From NCBI RefSeq assembly GCF_003234655.2, contig NZ_CP126271.1, positions 3,162,001 through 3,226,000 on the forward strand: a DNA stretch of 64,000 nucleotides, given 5' to 3'. A program made the translations under genes and the position numbers. The DNA comes from Curtobacterium sp. MCLR17_007 (GTDB lineage: Bacteria; Actinomycetota; Actinomycetes; Actinomycetales; Microbacteriaceae). Below the pieces are notes generated by a model. It was not told the DNA's origin, did no database searches, and saw only the letters and a program-made list of their open reading frames with translations. How positions within the stretch are numbered: the stretch's first letter is position 1; every line of letters starts with the position of its first letter. This document shows positions 1 through 10,524 of this stretch, in pieces.

Positions 1-475
1 CGGGGTTGTCGCCGTGGTGCAGGACGCGGAAGACCTTCACGATCACGGTGCCGTTGTCCTCGGTCTCGCAGATGATCGAGGTGTTCGACTGCTCGCCGCG
101 CAGGACGCGGGCGGACCGGACCGTGCCGATCGGCACGAGGGACTCCTCGCCGTGGTCGATCGCCCCGAGCAGCCACCGCGCGTACGCGGGGTCGTGCGGG
201 CCGTCGTACGAGGGCAGGACGTCCTGGTCGGCGTCGTCCGAGGTCTCGTCCGTGGTGATGCGGGCGTGTTCGAGTTCGGGGACGGGGTCCTGGTGCTCGG
301 TGACGGGGACCTGGTACAGGACGGAGCCGGTCACCGCGTCGTCGATGACGAAGCGGGTGAGCACCCGAGCCTCGTCGGTGCGTTCGTCGAGTTCGGCGAT
401 CGTCCGGAGCTGCGGGACACCCCCCTTCGCTGCGTACCAGCGTTGCCGGGCCATCCACTGCGCGACGTCGGTCAT
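1..475 (-). CDS. mak: Maltokinase, N-terminal part (cut by window edge)
   Basis: Maltokinase phosphorylates maltose to maltose-1-phosphate, feeding the GlgE route from trehalose to alpha-glucan in the cytoplasm. Only the first 158 residues are inside the window. They show the N-terminal cap motif WMARQRWYAAKG (residues 7-18), a glycine-rich loop VLRGEQSNTS (124-133) and the ATP-site lysine in VIVKVFR (K147), all typical of actinobacterial Mak/Pep2. The rest of the kinase lies left of position 1. The ATG at 475 has no Shine-Dalgarno on its own strand, but a TAGCCT box lies 8 nt upstream, so the transcript is probably leaderless or nearly so. TreS or GlgB would be expected among the genes beyond the edge. 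Confidence 0.85.
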   Translation of the reverse strand, partial: MTDVAQWMARQRWYAAKGGVPQLRTIAELDERTDEARVLTRFVIDDAVTGSVLYQVPVTEHQDPVPELEHARITTDETSDDADQDVLPSYDGPHDPAYARWLLGAIDHGEESLVPIGTVRSARVLRGEQSNTSIICETEDNGTVIVKVFRVLHHGDNP

Positions 476-483
476 GGATCAGG

Positions 484-489
484 AGGCTA
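484..489 (-). promoter_or_regulatory. -10 box of the maltokinase gene
   Basis: TAGCCT on the minus strand, 8 nt upstream of the ATG at 475. This fits an (almost) leaderless transcript. Confidence 0.45.
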
Positions 490-610
490 CGCGAGCGGTC
501 GTCCCTCGGTCTCAGGCTCTCCCTCCACACCGGGCGCGCCTGCCGCTGTCGTCCACAGACCGGGCTCGCGTCCGAGCGGTGGGCGGCCGCGGCGGACGAC
601 ACTGATCGGC

Positions 611-2152
611 ATGGAGACCACGACCCGCGACACCCTCGCCGACCCGCGTCGCACCTGGCGCATCCCGGACGACCGCCGGCTGCCCGCGCTCGAGCCCTAC
701 GCCGACGACGTCCGTCGGCTGCCGAGCGTCACCGTGCGCGAGACGCTGTGGGACACGGACGACCGGGCGTTGGCGTTCGCGGGCATCGAGCTGCTGCACG
801 CTGACCCGTTGGATGCGCCGAGGCAGGTCGACGATGCCGGTGACGGCGGTGGTGACGGCGGCGACGGGAGCAGCAGCGGCGGCGACGGTGGCTGGAGCGT
901 CGACCGCGGCCAGGGCCCGGAAGCGGTCGGGGTGCCGGGCGCCCCGCTCCCCCGCGACCCGGTCGAGGCCGTGCTCCGGGGGCGACCGGTCCGCCCGGTG
1001 CGCGTCCGTGACACGACGACCACGCTCGTGCGGTTGCATGGCCGCGACGGACGACTGCGAGCCGAGGTGGCCGACGTCCGGGTGGACGAGGGCGACCGGG
1101 ACACCGCGCTCCTCCGCAGCGCCCGGTGGTGGGCTCTGACGGACGACGGGGGTCCTGGCCAGGTGGTGCGCGCCGTCGAACGGGCGGTGACGGACGCAGC
1201 GGACGACGACGGCCGCGCTCCGGGCGACCCCGTGCCGACACTGGCTCCGGTGCGACGACCCGTCACCGGGGGCAGCGAACGGCCCCGACCGGGCAGTGCC
1301 GCCGCGTTCGTGCGCGGCGTGCTCGCGCCGCTGCGCACGGAGCTGCTGGCGGTCGACCCCCGCGTCCGGGCAGACAGCGACGACGTCGTGCACGCGTTCC
1401 GCAAGGCCCTGCGCCGACTGCGCAGCGTGCTCGCCGCGTACCGGGGCGCCCTCGACTCCGACCTCACCGAGTCGTTGCGCGCCCGGCTCCGGTCCACCGC
1501 CCGGGTCGCCGGGGTCGCCCGTGACGCCGAGGTCCTGCGCGACCGGGTCGAGCACACGGTCGCGATGGCACCCTCCGGCTCGGTCGACACCGCGGTGCTC
1601 GACCACCTCCGGGCAGCGGCCGAGGCGGACCGGCGCGCAGCGGTCGCGGCGCTGCGCGACGAGCTCCGCTCCGGAGCGTGGTTCGGCGCGCTCGACCAGC
1701 TCGACGACCTGGTCGACCGGGCTCCGGCGGGGACCAGGGCGAAGCAGGACGCGGTGGCCTTCACGACGCAGCGGATCCACCACGAGCGCGCACGGGTGCG
1801 TCGGGCGCTGGACGGCACCGACGGGCTCCCTGCCGACGGGCTCGAACCGCTGCACGACGTCCGCAAGGCGGCGCGAAGACTGCGGTACGCGCTCGAGGCC
1901 GCGGGCGACGTGCCGGACGTGGGGAAGCGCCGGCTCGGACGCTTCCGTCGCGTGCAGGAGACACTCGGCGACGTGCTCGACGCCGAGCACGCCGCGGTCT
2001 CGTACCGTCGCCTGGCGGCGGCAGCGGCGGAGTCCGGCACGGACACCTTCGGCTACGGGGTGCTCGCGATGGTCGAACGGCGGGCGGCCGAGCACCACCT
2101 CGACGACGCCCGGCGCGCGCTCGGACAGCTGCACCGGGCGGTGCGAGGATGA
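611..2152 (+). CDS. CHAD domain-containing protein
   Basis: 513 residues. The C-terminal part (about residues 230-500) is a CHAD domain, a helical fold rich in conserved histidine, arginine and lysine that binds polyphosphate; the key segment is VVHAFRKALRRLRS, repeated in spirit as LHDVRKAARRLRYAL near residue 415. The N-terminal 200 residues look like a worn CYTH-like region with a glycine/aspartate-rich linker around residues 76-95. CYTH-CHAD proteins are linked to polyphosphate, but no enzymatic activity can be assigned from sequence. The start is the ATG at 611; the open frame runs much further upstream but crosses the divergent maltokinase gene, so a longer product is unlikely. Confidence 0.8.
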   Translation: METTTRDTLADPRRTWRIPDDRRLPALEPYADDVRRLPSVTVRETLWDTDDRALAFAGIELLHADPLDAPRQVDDAGDGGGDGGDGSSSGGDGGWSVDRGQGPEAVGVPGAPLPRDPVEAVLRGRPVRPVRVRDTTTTLVRLHGRDGRLRAEVADVRVDEGDRDTALLRSARWWALTDDGGPGQVVRAVERAVTDAADDDGRAPGDPVPTLAPVRRPVTGGSERPRPGSAAAFVRGVLAPLRTELLAVDPRVRADSDDVVHAFRKALRRLRSVLAAYRGALDSDLTESLRARLRSTARVAGVARDAEVLRDRVEHTVAMAPSGSVDTAVLDHLRAAAEADRRAAVAALRDELRSGAWFGALDQLDDLVDRAPAGTRAKQDAVAFTTQRIHHERARVRRALDGTDGLPADGLEPLHDVRKAARRLRYALEAAGDVPDVGKRRLGRFRRVQETLGDVLDAEHAAVSYRRLAAAAAESGTDTFGYGVLAMVERRAAEHHLDDARRALGQLHRAVRG

Positions 2153-2156
2153 GCAG

Positions 2157-2612
2157 GTGCCGCACTACCTCGAGGACCTCGCCGCCGGACAGACCTTCAC
2201 GACCCCGGGTCGCACGATCACCGAGGCAGACGTCGTGTCGTTCGCGTCGTGGACGAACGACAACAACCAGGTCCACACCGACGTGGAGTTCGCCGCGAGG
2301 ACCCGGTACGGCCAGCGGATCGTGCACGGCATGCTCGGCGCCTCGCTCTGCGTCGGCCTGATCGCCCGCACCGGGGTGTTCGAGGGATCAGCGGTGGCCC
2401 TGCTCGGCATCGACGGCTGGCGCTTCACCGCCCCGGTCTTCATCGGGGACACCGTCACCTGCACCGTCGAGATCCTGTCCACCCGGCTGACCAGCTCGGG
2501 CACCACCGGGATCGTCGAGCGGACGGTCACGCTCCGCAACCAGCACGACGAGGTCGTCCAGCAGGGTCGCATGGACGTCATGGTGCTGACCCGCGCTGCC
2601 GCGATCGCCTGA
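2157..2612 (+). CDS. MaoC-like dehydratase (hotdog fold)
   Basis: 151 residues starting at GTG, 4 nt after the CHAD stop codon, so the two genes are probably co-transcribed. It is a single hotdog domain with the R-specific enoyl-CoA hydratase signature: ASWTNDNNQVHTD (residues 32-44) carries the catalytic Asp/His pair, followed by RIVHGMLGASL. Such proteins hydrate 2-enoyl-CoA thioesters. The length is normal for stand-alone MaoC proteins. The physiological substrate cannot be told from the neighbours. Confidence 0.85.
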   Translation: MPHYLEDLAAGQTFTTPGRTITEADVVSFASWTNDNNQVHTDVEFAARTRYGQRIVHGMLGASLCVGLIARTGVFEGSAVALLGIDGWRFTAPVFIGDTVTCTVEILSTRLTSSGTTGIVERTVTLRNQHDEVVQQGRMDVMVLTRAAAIA

Positions 2613-2650
2613 CAGCAGCACGTCTCCCCACGAATCGTCACGAGCCCCTT

Positions 2651-2662
2651 TACAACGATGTA
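2651..2662. promoter_or_regulatory. LacI-type operator upstream of the GH2 gene
   Basis: TACAACGATGTA is an inverted repeat with a central CG (TACAAC/GATGTA, 5 of 6 pairs matching), the layout bound by LacI-family repressors. It sits 21 nt upstream of the GH2 start codon, where it would block transcription. No LacI-family gene lies in the window. Confidence 0.5.
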
Positions 2663-2683
2663 CCGGCTTGTCACGATGGAGCC

Positions 2684-4570
<1,887 letters not shown>

Positions 4571-4589
4571 CCGGGAGGCACGGCACACG

Positions 4590-4627
4590 CCAGCGGCGCA
4601 CGTCCCGTCCGGGACGTGCGCCGCTGG
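4590..4627. terminator. Bidirectional terminator hairpin
   Basis: Perfect 18-bp inverted repeat with a 2-nt loop between the convergent GH2 and alpha/beta hydrolase genes. There is no T tract, as is usual for actinobacterial terminators. Confidence 0.7.
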
Positions 4628-4639
4628 TCAACGCGGTGG

Positions 4640-5491
4640 TCAGGACGCCAGGAAGCGCAGGACCGCCTGGTTCCACTCGTCGCGGTGCGACGCCAGGACA
4701 CCGTGCGGACCGCCCTCGATGACGTGGGTCTGGGCGTTCGGGATCGCCGCCGCGGTCCGCTTGCCGGAGACCTCGAACGGCACGATCCCGTCCGCGTCGC
4801 CGTGGATGACGAGCGTCGGGACGTCGACCTTGGTCAGGTCGTCCCGGAAGTCGGTCGTCGCGAAGGCCGCGGTGCAGTCGAGGGTGCCCTTCGGCGAGGC
4901 CATCTCGGCGATCGCCAGGTCGTAGGCGCGCTGGTCGTCACTGACGAGCGGCTTGTGCGTGAGCGACGGCTTGCCACCGGCGGTGTAGAACATGTCGACG
5001 AACTCGCGCAGGAACGCGGGCCGGTCGCCCGTGATGCCGTTCGAGAACCAGTCGGCCAGGTCCTGGTCGACGCCGCCCTCGGGGTTGTCGTCCGACTTCC
5101 ACAGGTACGGCGGCACGGCGCTGGCGAACACGAGCTTCGCGACCTTCGCGGTGCCGTAGGTCGAGACGTAGCGGGCGAGTTCACCGCCACCCATCGAGAA
5201 CCCGATGAGCGTGACGTTCATCAGCCCGAGCTGGTCGATGAGGGCGTCGAGGTCGGCGGCGAAGGTGTCGTAGTCGTACCCGTCCCAAGGCTGCGACGAC
5301 TGGCCGAAGCCGCGGCGGTCGTAGGCGATGACACGGTGGCCGGCTTCGACGAGTGCCGGGACCTGGCCCTCCCACGAACGACCGGAGAGCGGCCATCCGT
5401 GGATCAGGACGACGGGGTCACCCGAGCCGAAGTCGTCGTAGTGCAGGTCGATGTCGTGCCCGTTCTCGGAGCCGACGGTGATGAACGGCAT
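4640..5491 (-). CDS. Alpha/beta hydrolase, cofactor-free haloperoxidase type
   Basis: 283 residues. The nucleophile elbow GFSMGGGELARYV (Ser near 102) is the signature of bacterial cofactor-free haloperoxidases and related esterases. The oxyanion segment VLIHGWPLSGRSWE, the acid in HGDADGIVP and the histidine in GGPHG complete the triad. These enzymes are primarily serine hydrolases; with acetate and peroxide they form peracids that halogenate. The start is the ATG at 5491 behind a strong AGGAGGA site; the frame stays open further upstream but without a comparable site. Confidence 0.88.
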   Translation of the reverse strand: MPFITVGSENGHDIDLHYDDFGSGDPVVLIHGWPLSGRSWEGQVPALVEAGHRVIAYDRRGFGQSSQPWDGYDYDTFAADLDALIDQLGLMNVTLIGFSMGGGELARYVSTYGTAKVAKLVFASAVPPYLWKSDDNPEGGVDQDLADWFSNGITGDRPAFLREFVDMFYTAGGKPSLTHKPLVSDDQRAYDLAIAEMASPKGTLDCTAAFATTDFRDDLTKVDVPTLVIHGDADGIVPFEVSGKRTAAAIPNAQTHVIEGGPHGVLASHRDEWNQAVLRFLAS

Positions 5492-5613
5492 GCGTTCCTC
5501 CTGTGCTGGTGGTTGTTCCAGGGACGCCCTCCACCGAACTCGCCCAACCTGGGGGCGGCCGCTGGCGGTGTTCGCAGAGCGGACACGCGCCGTGGTCTGG
5601 GAGGATCGGGCGG

Positions 5614-6840
5614 GTGACCAGCGTGGCGGAGCCGACCCGGGCCTCCCGGACCGGGACGCGACTGCGCGCCCTGCTGCACGGTCGACACAGCGGGTGGACG
5701 GCCCCGCTCGTCGTCTGGGCGGCCTCACGCGTGGTGAGCACCGTGTTGCTCGCCACGATGTACCTGGTCGCGACGGCGAACGGGTGGCACTTCGCCTCGC
5801 ACCGCGAGCACGCGTCGTTCCTGACGTTCTCGGGCTCGTGGGACGCGTCGGCGTACCGGACCATCGCCGAGCACGGCTACCCGACGACCCTGCCGACCGA
5901 CGCGGCCGGGCACGTCCTGCCCAACGCGTGGGCCTTCCTGCCGGTGTTCCCCGCGCTGGTCCGTGCGCTCATGACGCTCACGGGCGGTTCGTTCTGGGCC
6001 GTCGGCGTCGCCGTGGCGACCCTCGCGGGAGCCGGTGCGTGCGTGGTGCTGTACCGGTTGGTCCTCGCCGTGGGGTGCTCGCACCGCGCCCGGTGGGCCA
6101 CCGCGCTGTTCGCGTTCGCGCCGACCGGATTCCTGCTGCAGGTCGCCTACGCCGAGTCGATGCTGCTGCTCCTGGTGTTCGGCGGGCTGCTCGCCCTGGT
6201 GCGTCGGCGGTACGCCGTGGTCGGGGCGCTCGGCGTGGTCGCGGCGTTCACGAAGCCCGGGGTCCTCGCGCTCGCGGTCGCGGTCGCGGTGCACCTGGTC
6301 GTCCGGTGGGTCCGGGCGTCCCGCGGGCAGGAGCCGTTCCCCTGGCGCGACCGGGTGCCGGTCCTCGTCGTCGGCGCGGTCCTCGCGGCCGCGGGACTCG
6401 CATGGCCCGTGGTCGCGTCGGTCGTCACGGGTCGACCGGACGCCTACCTCGACACCGAGCTGTCCTGGTGGGTCGGGTACGTCGGGCGGCAGCACTTCGC
6501 GCCGCTCACCCCGTGGTTCGTGATGGCCGGCACGTGGCTCGGGCCGCTCGGCATCGGGCTCGTCGTCGTGGTGCTCGCGGCCGCGGTCTGGTTCTGGACC
6601 CGCAGGAGTGTCCGCGCCCTCGGGCCGGAGGTGCTCGGGTTCACGGCGGCGTACGGGCTGTACCTGGTGGCGGTGTTCCTGCCGCAGCAGAGCCTGCCGC
6701 GGCTGCTCATGCCGATGGCGCCGCTGCTCGGCTCGGATGCCTTCGTGCGGACGCGGCGGCGTGCCGTGACGTGGCTGCTCGTGGGCGTGGGACTGCAACC
6801 CGTCGCGATCGTGCTGCTCTGGTTCCTCGGGTACCCCTGA
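5614..6840 (+). CDS. PIG-V-like membrane mannosyltransferase
   Basis: 408 residues, polytopic with about ten membrane segments. The first loop holds WDASAYRTIAEHGYP, followed by NAWAFLPVFPALVRAL, which match the lumenal loop of PIG-V/GPI-mannosyltransferase II family proteins. In actinobacteria these use polyprenyl-phospho-mannose to mannosylate lipids or cell-wall glycans on the outer face of the membrane. Start chosen at GTG 5614 because GGAGG lies 9 nt upstream and the preceding codons run into the divergent hydrolase promoter region. Acceptor unknown. Confidence 0.8.
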   Translation: MTSVAEPTRASRTGTRLRALLHGRHSGWTAPLVVWAASRVVSTVLLATMYLVATANGWHFASHREHASFLTFSGSWDASAYRTIAEHGYPTTLPTDAAGHVLPNAWAFLPVFPALVRALMTLTGGSFWAVGVAVATLAGAGACVVLYRLVLAVGCSHRARWATALFAFAPTGFLLQVAYAESMLLLLVFGGLLALVRRRYAVVGALGVVAAFTKPGVLALAVAVAVHLVVRWVRASRGQEPFPWRDRVPVLVVGAVLAAAGLAWPVVASVVTGRPDAYLDTELSWWVGYVGRQHFAPLTPWFVMAGTWLGPLGIGLVVVVLAAAVWFWTRRSVRALGPEVLGFTAAYGLYLVAVFLPQQSLPRLLMPMAPLLGSDAFVRTRRRAVTWLLVGVGLQPVAIVLLWFLGYP

Positions 6841-6901
6841 GCGGGGCGGGGCGGGGCGGGGCGAGGCGACGGCGCGAGGCGCGTGCGGCGCGGATCGCTC
6901 C

Positions 6902-6963
6902 CGCACAACCGAATCCGGTCCGAACCGCGTGATCCCGTGGTTCGGACCGGGTTCGGTTGTGCG
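6902..6963. repeat. Long intergenic palindrome, copy 1
   Basis: Two 25-nt arms (6902-6926 and 6939-6963) are complementary with one mismatch. The loop contains GATC. The outer arm reads CGCACAACCGAA. A second element with the same outer arm, same length and GATC loop lies at 24677-24738. Both sit between convergent genes. The element is preceded by the word at 6890-6907 (GCGGATCGC-T-CCCGCACA) that recurs twice at 36050-36096. Confidence 0.8.
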
Positions 6964-7035
6964 AAGCCACGTCGAACCACGGACCGCGGCGGGCACGGCA
7001 CCGCGGGCACGGCACCGCGGGCAGCGCCCCGACCG

Positions 7036-8079
7036 CTACGCGTCGAACGTGTGGAACCAGGCGGTGCCGCCGGGGTGCTGCACCGTGATCATCTCGTCGA
7101 GGTCGCGGTAGGGGCCGTCCTGGTTGTGGCTCGCGGACTTGATGCGGATCGTGCCGTCGGGCTCGGTGAAGACCTCGGAGACGATGGTGGTGTGGTCCGG
7201 CGAGTCGTTGTGGTTCCAGTCGAAGAACACGATGTCGCCGGCACGCACCTTGTCGCGTTCGTCGAGCGATCGCCGGGTCAGGCCGAAGGTCGCCGCGTTG
7301 CTGGCGAGCCACGGGTCCATCGCCGGGCAGTAGGTCCACGTCGCGGAGTGCGCGGCGCCACCCGAACGGCTGTACCAGTCGTCGCGCTGCTGCCACCCAC
7401 GGGCGATGAGCGTCTGGCTGACGTAGTTCGCGCAGTCGCCGCCGATCGGGTTCATGGTGCCGTACTCGGTGAGGTTGTAGTCCTTCCAGTACCGCATCGC
7501 GTACGCGAGCTGCCGGTCGACGTCGGTCACCGCCGCGTACGCGAGCGAGGTCGTCGCGAGTGCGTCTGCGGCGGAGGGCACGGACGGCGCGCCCGCGGTC
7601 GGCGCGGCGGACGCCGAGTCCTGCGTCGCGCCGCTCTGCCCGTCGTTGGCGGCACTGCCGTTGCCGTCCGAGCTCTGGTTCGCGGACGCGGTCGGCGTCA
7701 GCTCGGAGTCGAAGAGGGCCACGTCGGCGGAACCGGCCGTGTACATCGCCTGGTGCGGCGCGGTGAAGGTGACCTTCGTCGCCGACGCCCTGACGTCGCG
7801 CGCAGCGATGCCGCCCACGGTCACGCCACGCACGGCTGCGAGCGCGGTGCCGGTCACCGTGACCGTGACGCCGCCCGCGAGCGGGACCTGGGCCGGCTCG
7901 AGCGACGCGGCGCGGGCGGGTGTCGCGGCGGCGGACGCCGATGCGCTCGCGGAGCCTGCCCCCGCGCTGTGCGTCGGTTCGGGCGGGTCGGAGGCCTTCG
8001 AACACGCGGCGGCCGCCAGCCCGACTCCGGCGACACCGGCGAGCGACAGCAGGGAACGGCGCGTGAAGGAAGCAGTCAT
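7036..8079 (-). CDS. Lipoprotein with IPT/TIG domain and amidase_6 domain
   Basis: 347 residues. The N-terminus FTRRSLLSLAGVAG ends in a lipobox-like AAAAC (Cys near 26), with twin arginines, so export as a lipoprotein is likely. Residues 52-120 form an IPT/TIG-like beta domain. A Ser/Ala/Gly-rich linker follows. From about 185 on there is a putative amidase domain: GGDCANYVSQ (Cys216) and SPDHTTIV (His296) supply the Cys/His pair of this papain-like family, thought to act on the cell wall. The start MTASF is at 8079; a TACCCT box 9 nt upstream suggests a very short leader. Confidence 0.78.
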   Translation of the reverse strand: MTASFTRRSLLSLAGVAGVGLAAAACSKASDPPEPTHSAGAGSASASASAAATPARAASLEPAQVPLAGGVTVTVTGTALAAVRGVTVGGIAARDVRASATKVTFTAPHQAMYTAGSADVALFDSELTPTASANQSSDGNGSAANDGQSGATQDSASAAPTAGAPSVPSAADALATTSLAYAAVTDVDRQLAYAMRYWKDYNLTEYGTMNPIGGDCANYVSQTLIARGWQQRDDWYSRSGGAAHSATWTYCPAMDPWLASNAATFGLTRRSLDERDKVRAGDIVFFDWNHNDSPDHTTIVSEVFTEPDGTIRIKSASHNQDGPYRDLDEMITVQHPGGTAWFHTFDA

Positions 8080-8261
8080 GACGCTGCAAGGGTACGTGAC
8101 CCCGTCCGACAGACCGGGACCGACGCCCCCGTCAGTTCCCGGTGACGAGCTGGCCGTGCACGACCGTGCGGTCGTCACCGTGACGGCACGCCGTGGCACC
8201 CGCAATGCCCGTTCCGCACCGGCACTGCCGCTGCCACCGGGTTCCTGACCACGTGCGCACC

Positions 8262-8309
8262 GACGGACGGGAGGCCCGTGGCGGTGCCGCCACGGGCCTC
8301 CCGTCCGTC
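8262..8309. terminator. Terminator hairpin of the GGGAGGCCCG family
   Basis: Perfect 23-bp inverted repeat with a TG loop, downstream of the secreted protein gene at 8339-10210. It contains the word GACGGGAGGCCCG in both arms. Confidence 0.8.
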
Positions 8310-8338
8310 AGCCGCGCACGCGGTCGGCCGACGGGCAC

Positions 8339-10210
8339 TCAGAAACAGGACCAGTCGCGGTCCAGCTCGACGCTGCCGTAGGGCGTGACGTACTGGGTCA
8401 TCCGCACCGGACCGTCGACCAGCGGCGTGCCGCTGCACGCGGCCTGGGCCTGCGCCAGGGTGGCGTCGCCGACCGCGATCCAGCTCGGCAGCGGGCGGAT
8501 CGGGCTGCTCGACGGGACCGTCCCCATGACCTGCCCGAACTGGTACCCGGTCGAGTAGAGCCCCAGGTCGTCGATGCCGGCCTTCGTGTAGGCGGCGATC
8601 ATGCCCTCGAGGGTCGCGCGGTTCTGCGTCACGTCGGACTGGTGCGAGAGACCCGTCTCGACGTCGAGCCACCACCGGTACTGCCCCGGCTGCGCCAGCC
8701 CGGTGAAGCCGACGTTCGCGGTCGCGCGACCGTAGCCGTAGACGTACGAGCACGCGCGGGTGGTCCGTCCCGCGCCGCCCGCCGCCGGGGTGCACGACCC
8801 GTACGGGCTGCCGGTGACGGTGGTGCCGAGGAACGTGTTCGACGTCGGCCAGGCCACACCGGGGGCGGCTCCAGGGTTCTGCACCAGCGCGTACAGCTGG
8901 GCGGCCGGCTGCGCGGTGCCGCCGGCGGATGCCGCTGCCCACCGGAGCTGCGACGCGAAGCACGGGTTCGCCTGGTTGCCGAGCTCGCCGTTCACCCCGA
9001 CGATCCCGAACGACTGGTCGGTCGGCACCGTGCGACCGCACTGCGGCCACGAGACGTCGACGCCGGTCCCCGATCCGGACGACCCGTCGAGGAAGTACCC
9101 GACGACGTCGACGTAGACGGTCGCGGTGCCCGAGGACACCTTCGCCGAGACCTTCCCCGCCGAGGACAGCGGCGCGATCAACGCGTTGCCGATGGTCTGC
9201 CCGGCCGAGTACGCCTGCGTCGGGACGCTCGACGACAGTCCGGCACCGGTGACGCGGAGCAGACCGTTCGTGGTGCCGCCCCCGACCTTGGCGTTCACGA
9301 CGGCGGCGACGGCGTTGCGCGGGATGCCCGCCGTGCCGATGAGGGTGATGTCCTTCGCGGTCGGGGTCGCGGCGACGGTCGCTGCCCGCACCGGGTCCGC
9401 CGGCACGAACACGGACCCCGAGTCGTCCGGCGCGTAGTAGCCGACGACGTCCGCGAGCACCGAGCCCGTCCCGCCCGACACCCGGGCCTGGACGGCGCCG
9501 TCGGACAGTGCCACCGTCGTGGTGTTGGCCACGGTAACCCCGGCCCGGTAGGTCAGGGTCGCGATCCCGGTGGTGTTGCCCGCCGGCGTGATCCGCAGCG
9601 TCCCGCTGGTCGTCGCCCGCGACACGTCGGTCTGCAGCACGACCGCGGTCGCGTCGGCCGGCACCCCGGCGGTGCCGGCGACGGGCACCCGGAGCGGGCT
9701 CGTGCCGACCGTGGCCGTGATGACGTTCGTCGGCGGGAGCGGCGTGTACGTCGACCCGCTCGCACTCGTGCCGTACCAGCCCGCGACGTCCAGGGCGACC
9801 TTGCCGGTGCCCGCCGACAGCCGGACCTGGGCCTGGCCGCCGACGAGGCCGACCGTGGTCGTGCCGGAGATCTGCTGCCCGGCGGAGAAGTTCTGCACCG
9901 ACGGCCGTGCGCTGCTGCCGGCCGGGGCGACGCTGACGTACCCGTCGGCCGTCGGCGAGCTGACCGTCGCGGTGAGCACCACGGCGGTCGCCGAGGTCGG
10001 GATGCCGTTCGCACCGCCGAGCGGCACGGTGACCGGGGACGTGCCGACGGTCGCGTTGAACACGCGCGCCGGGGCGACCGGGGTGAAGCGCCCGACCATG
10101 GAGGCGGTGGTGGTCGCCGCTCCGGCAGCGGTGCCGGGGCCGACGAGCGCGACACCGGCGACGACCGCGAGCACGGTGCCGAGGGTGGCGACGGTGGACC
10201 TGAGACGCAT
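8339..10210 (-). CDS. Secreted protein with three beta repeats and a GH25/DUF1906-like domain
   Basis: 623 residues. A Sec signal peptide (residues 1-31, ending GTAAGAA) is followed by three repeats of about 105 residues (roughly 40-147, 153-260, 266-373). Each has the pattern TVGTSP, GIP-x-x-A-AVV, SAGQ and ends VDVxGYY/F. The C-terminal 240 residues begin GVDVSWPQCG and include WWLDVETG and GLYSTGYQFG. This resembles GH25 muramidase/DUF1906 barrels, in which the DxE pair of LDVE is catalytic. A cell-wall or surface glycan is the likely target. The ribosome site AAGGGG precedes ATG 10210. Confidence 0.7.
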   Translation of the reverse strand: MRLRSTVATLGTVLAVVAGVALVGPGTAAGAATTTASMVGRFTPVAPARVFNATVGTSPVTVPLGGANGIPTSATAVVLTATVSSPTADGYVSVAPAGSSARPSVQNFSAGQQISGTTTVGLVGGQAQVRLSAGTGKVALDVAGWYGTSASGSTYTPLPPTNVITATVGTSPLRVPVAGTAGVPADATAVVLQTDVSRATTSGTLRITPAGNTTGIATLTYRAGVTVANTTTVALSDGAVQARVSGGTGSVLADVVGYYAPDDSGSVFVPADPVRAATVAATPTAKDITLIGTAGIPRNAVAAVVNAKVGGGTTNGLLRVTGAGLSSSVPTQAYSAGQTIGNALIAPLSSAGKVSAKVSSGTATVYVDVVGYFLDGSSGSGTGVDVSWPQCGRTVPTDQSFGIVGVNGELGNQANPCFASQLRWAAASAGGTAQPAAQLYALVQNPGAAPGVAWPTSNTFLGTTVTGSPYGSCTPAAGGAGRTTRACSYVYGYGRATANVGFTGLAQPGQYRWWLDVETGLSHQSDVTQNRATLEGMIAAYTKAGIDDLGLYSTGYQFGQVMGTVPSSSPIRPLPSWIAVGDATLAQAQAACSGTPLVDGPVRMTQYVTPYGSVELDRDWSCF

Positions 10211-10346
10211 GCGGACCCCTTCGAGCGAGCACCCCCCGTCGGGTGCGTGGCGATTCTAGGGGCCGGTGTTGTCCGACGCACCACCTCGTCCGGGGGTGTC
10301 ACCCCGGACACATCGAGCCGCCCCGGACACACGACGGCCGGGGGAA

Positions 10347-10385
10347 GCACGAAGGCCCCGGGACGGTGTCCCGGGGCCTTCGTGC
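10347..10385 (-). terminator. Terminator of tRNA-Ala
   Basis: Perfect 18-bp inverted repeat with a GGT loop, beginning 12 nt after the tRNA 3' end on the same strand. Confidence 0.8.
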
Positions 10386-10397
10386 GGTGCTGTCACC

Positions 10398-10473
10398 TGG
10401 TGGAGCTAAGGGGATTCGAACCCCTGACCTTCTCATTGCGAACGAGACGCGCTACCAACTGCGCCATAGCCCC
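10398..10473 (-). tRNA. tRNA-Ala (anticodon CGC)
   Basis: The minus strand folds into a standard 76-nt cloverleaf with encoded CCA. The acceptor arm GGGGCTA/TAGCTCC has the G3:U70 pair that identifies alanine tRNA. The anticodon loop is TTCGCAA (anticodon CGC, reading GCG codons), and the T arm is AGGGGTTCGAATCCCCT. It is intact and followed by its own terminator. Confidence 0.97.
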
Positions 10474-10524
10474 AAGTGCTCGACCACACTAGCACCAGGC
10501 CGAGGTCGAACCGAAATCGACGCC

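Noticed and set aside
8132-8180. Minus-strand reading DDRTVVHGQLVTGN resembles the end of an amidohydrolase-type protein.
   Set aside because: Only 14 residues look meaningful, no upstream part matches, and the frame has no ribosome site; chance similarity is more likely than a gene remnant.
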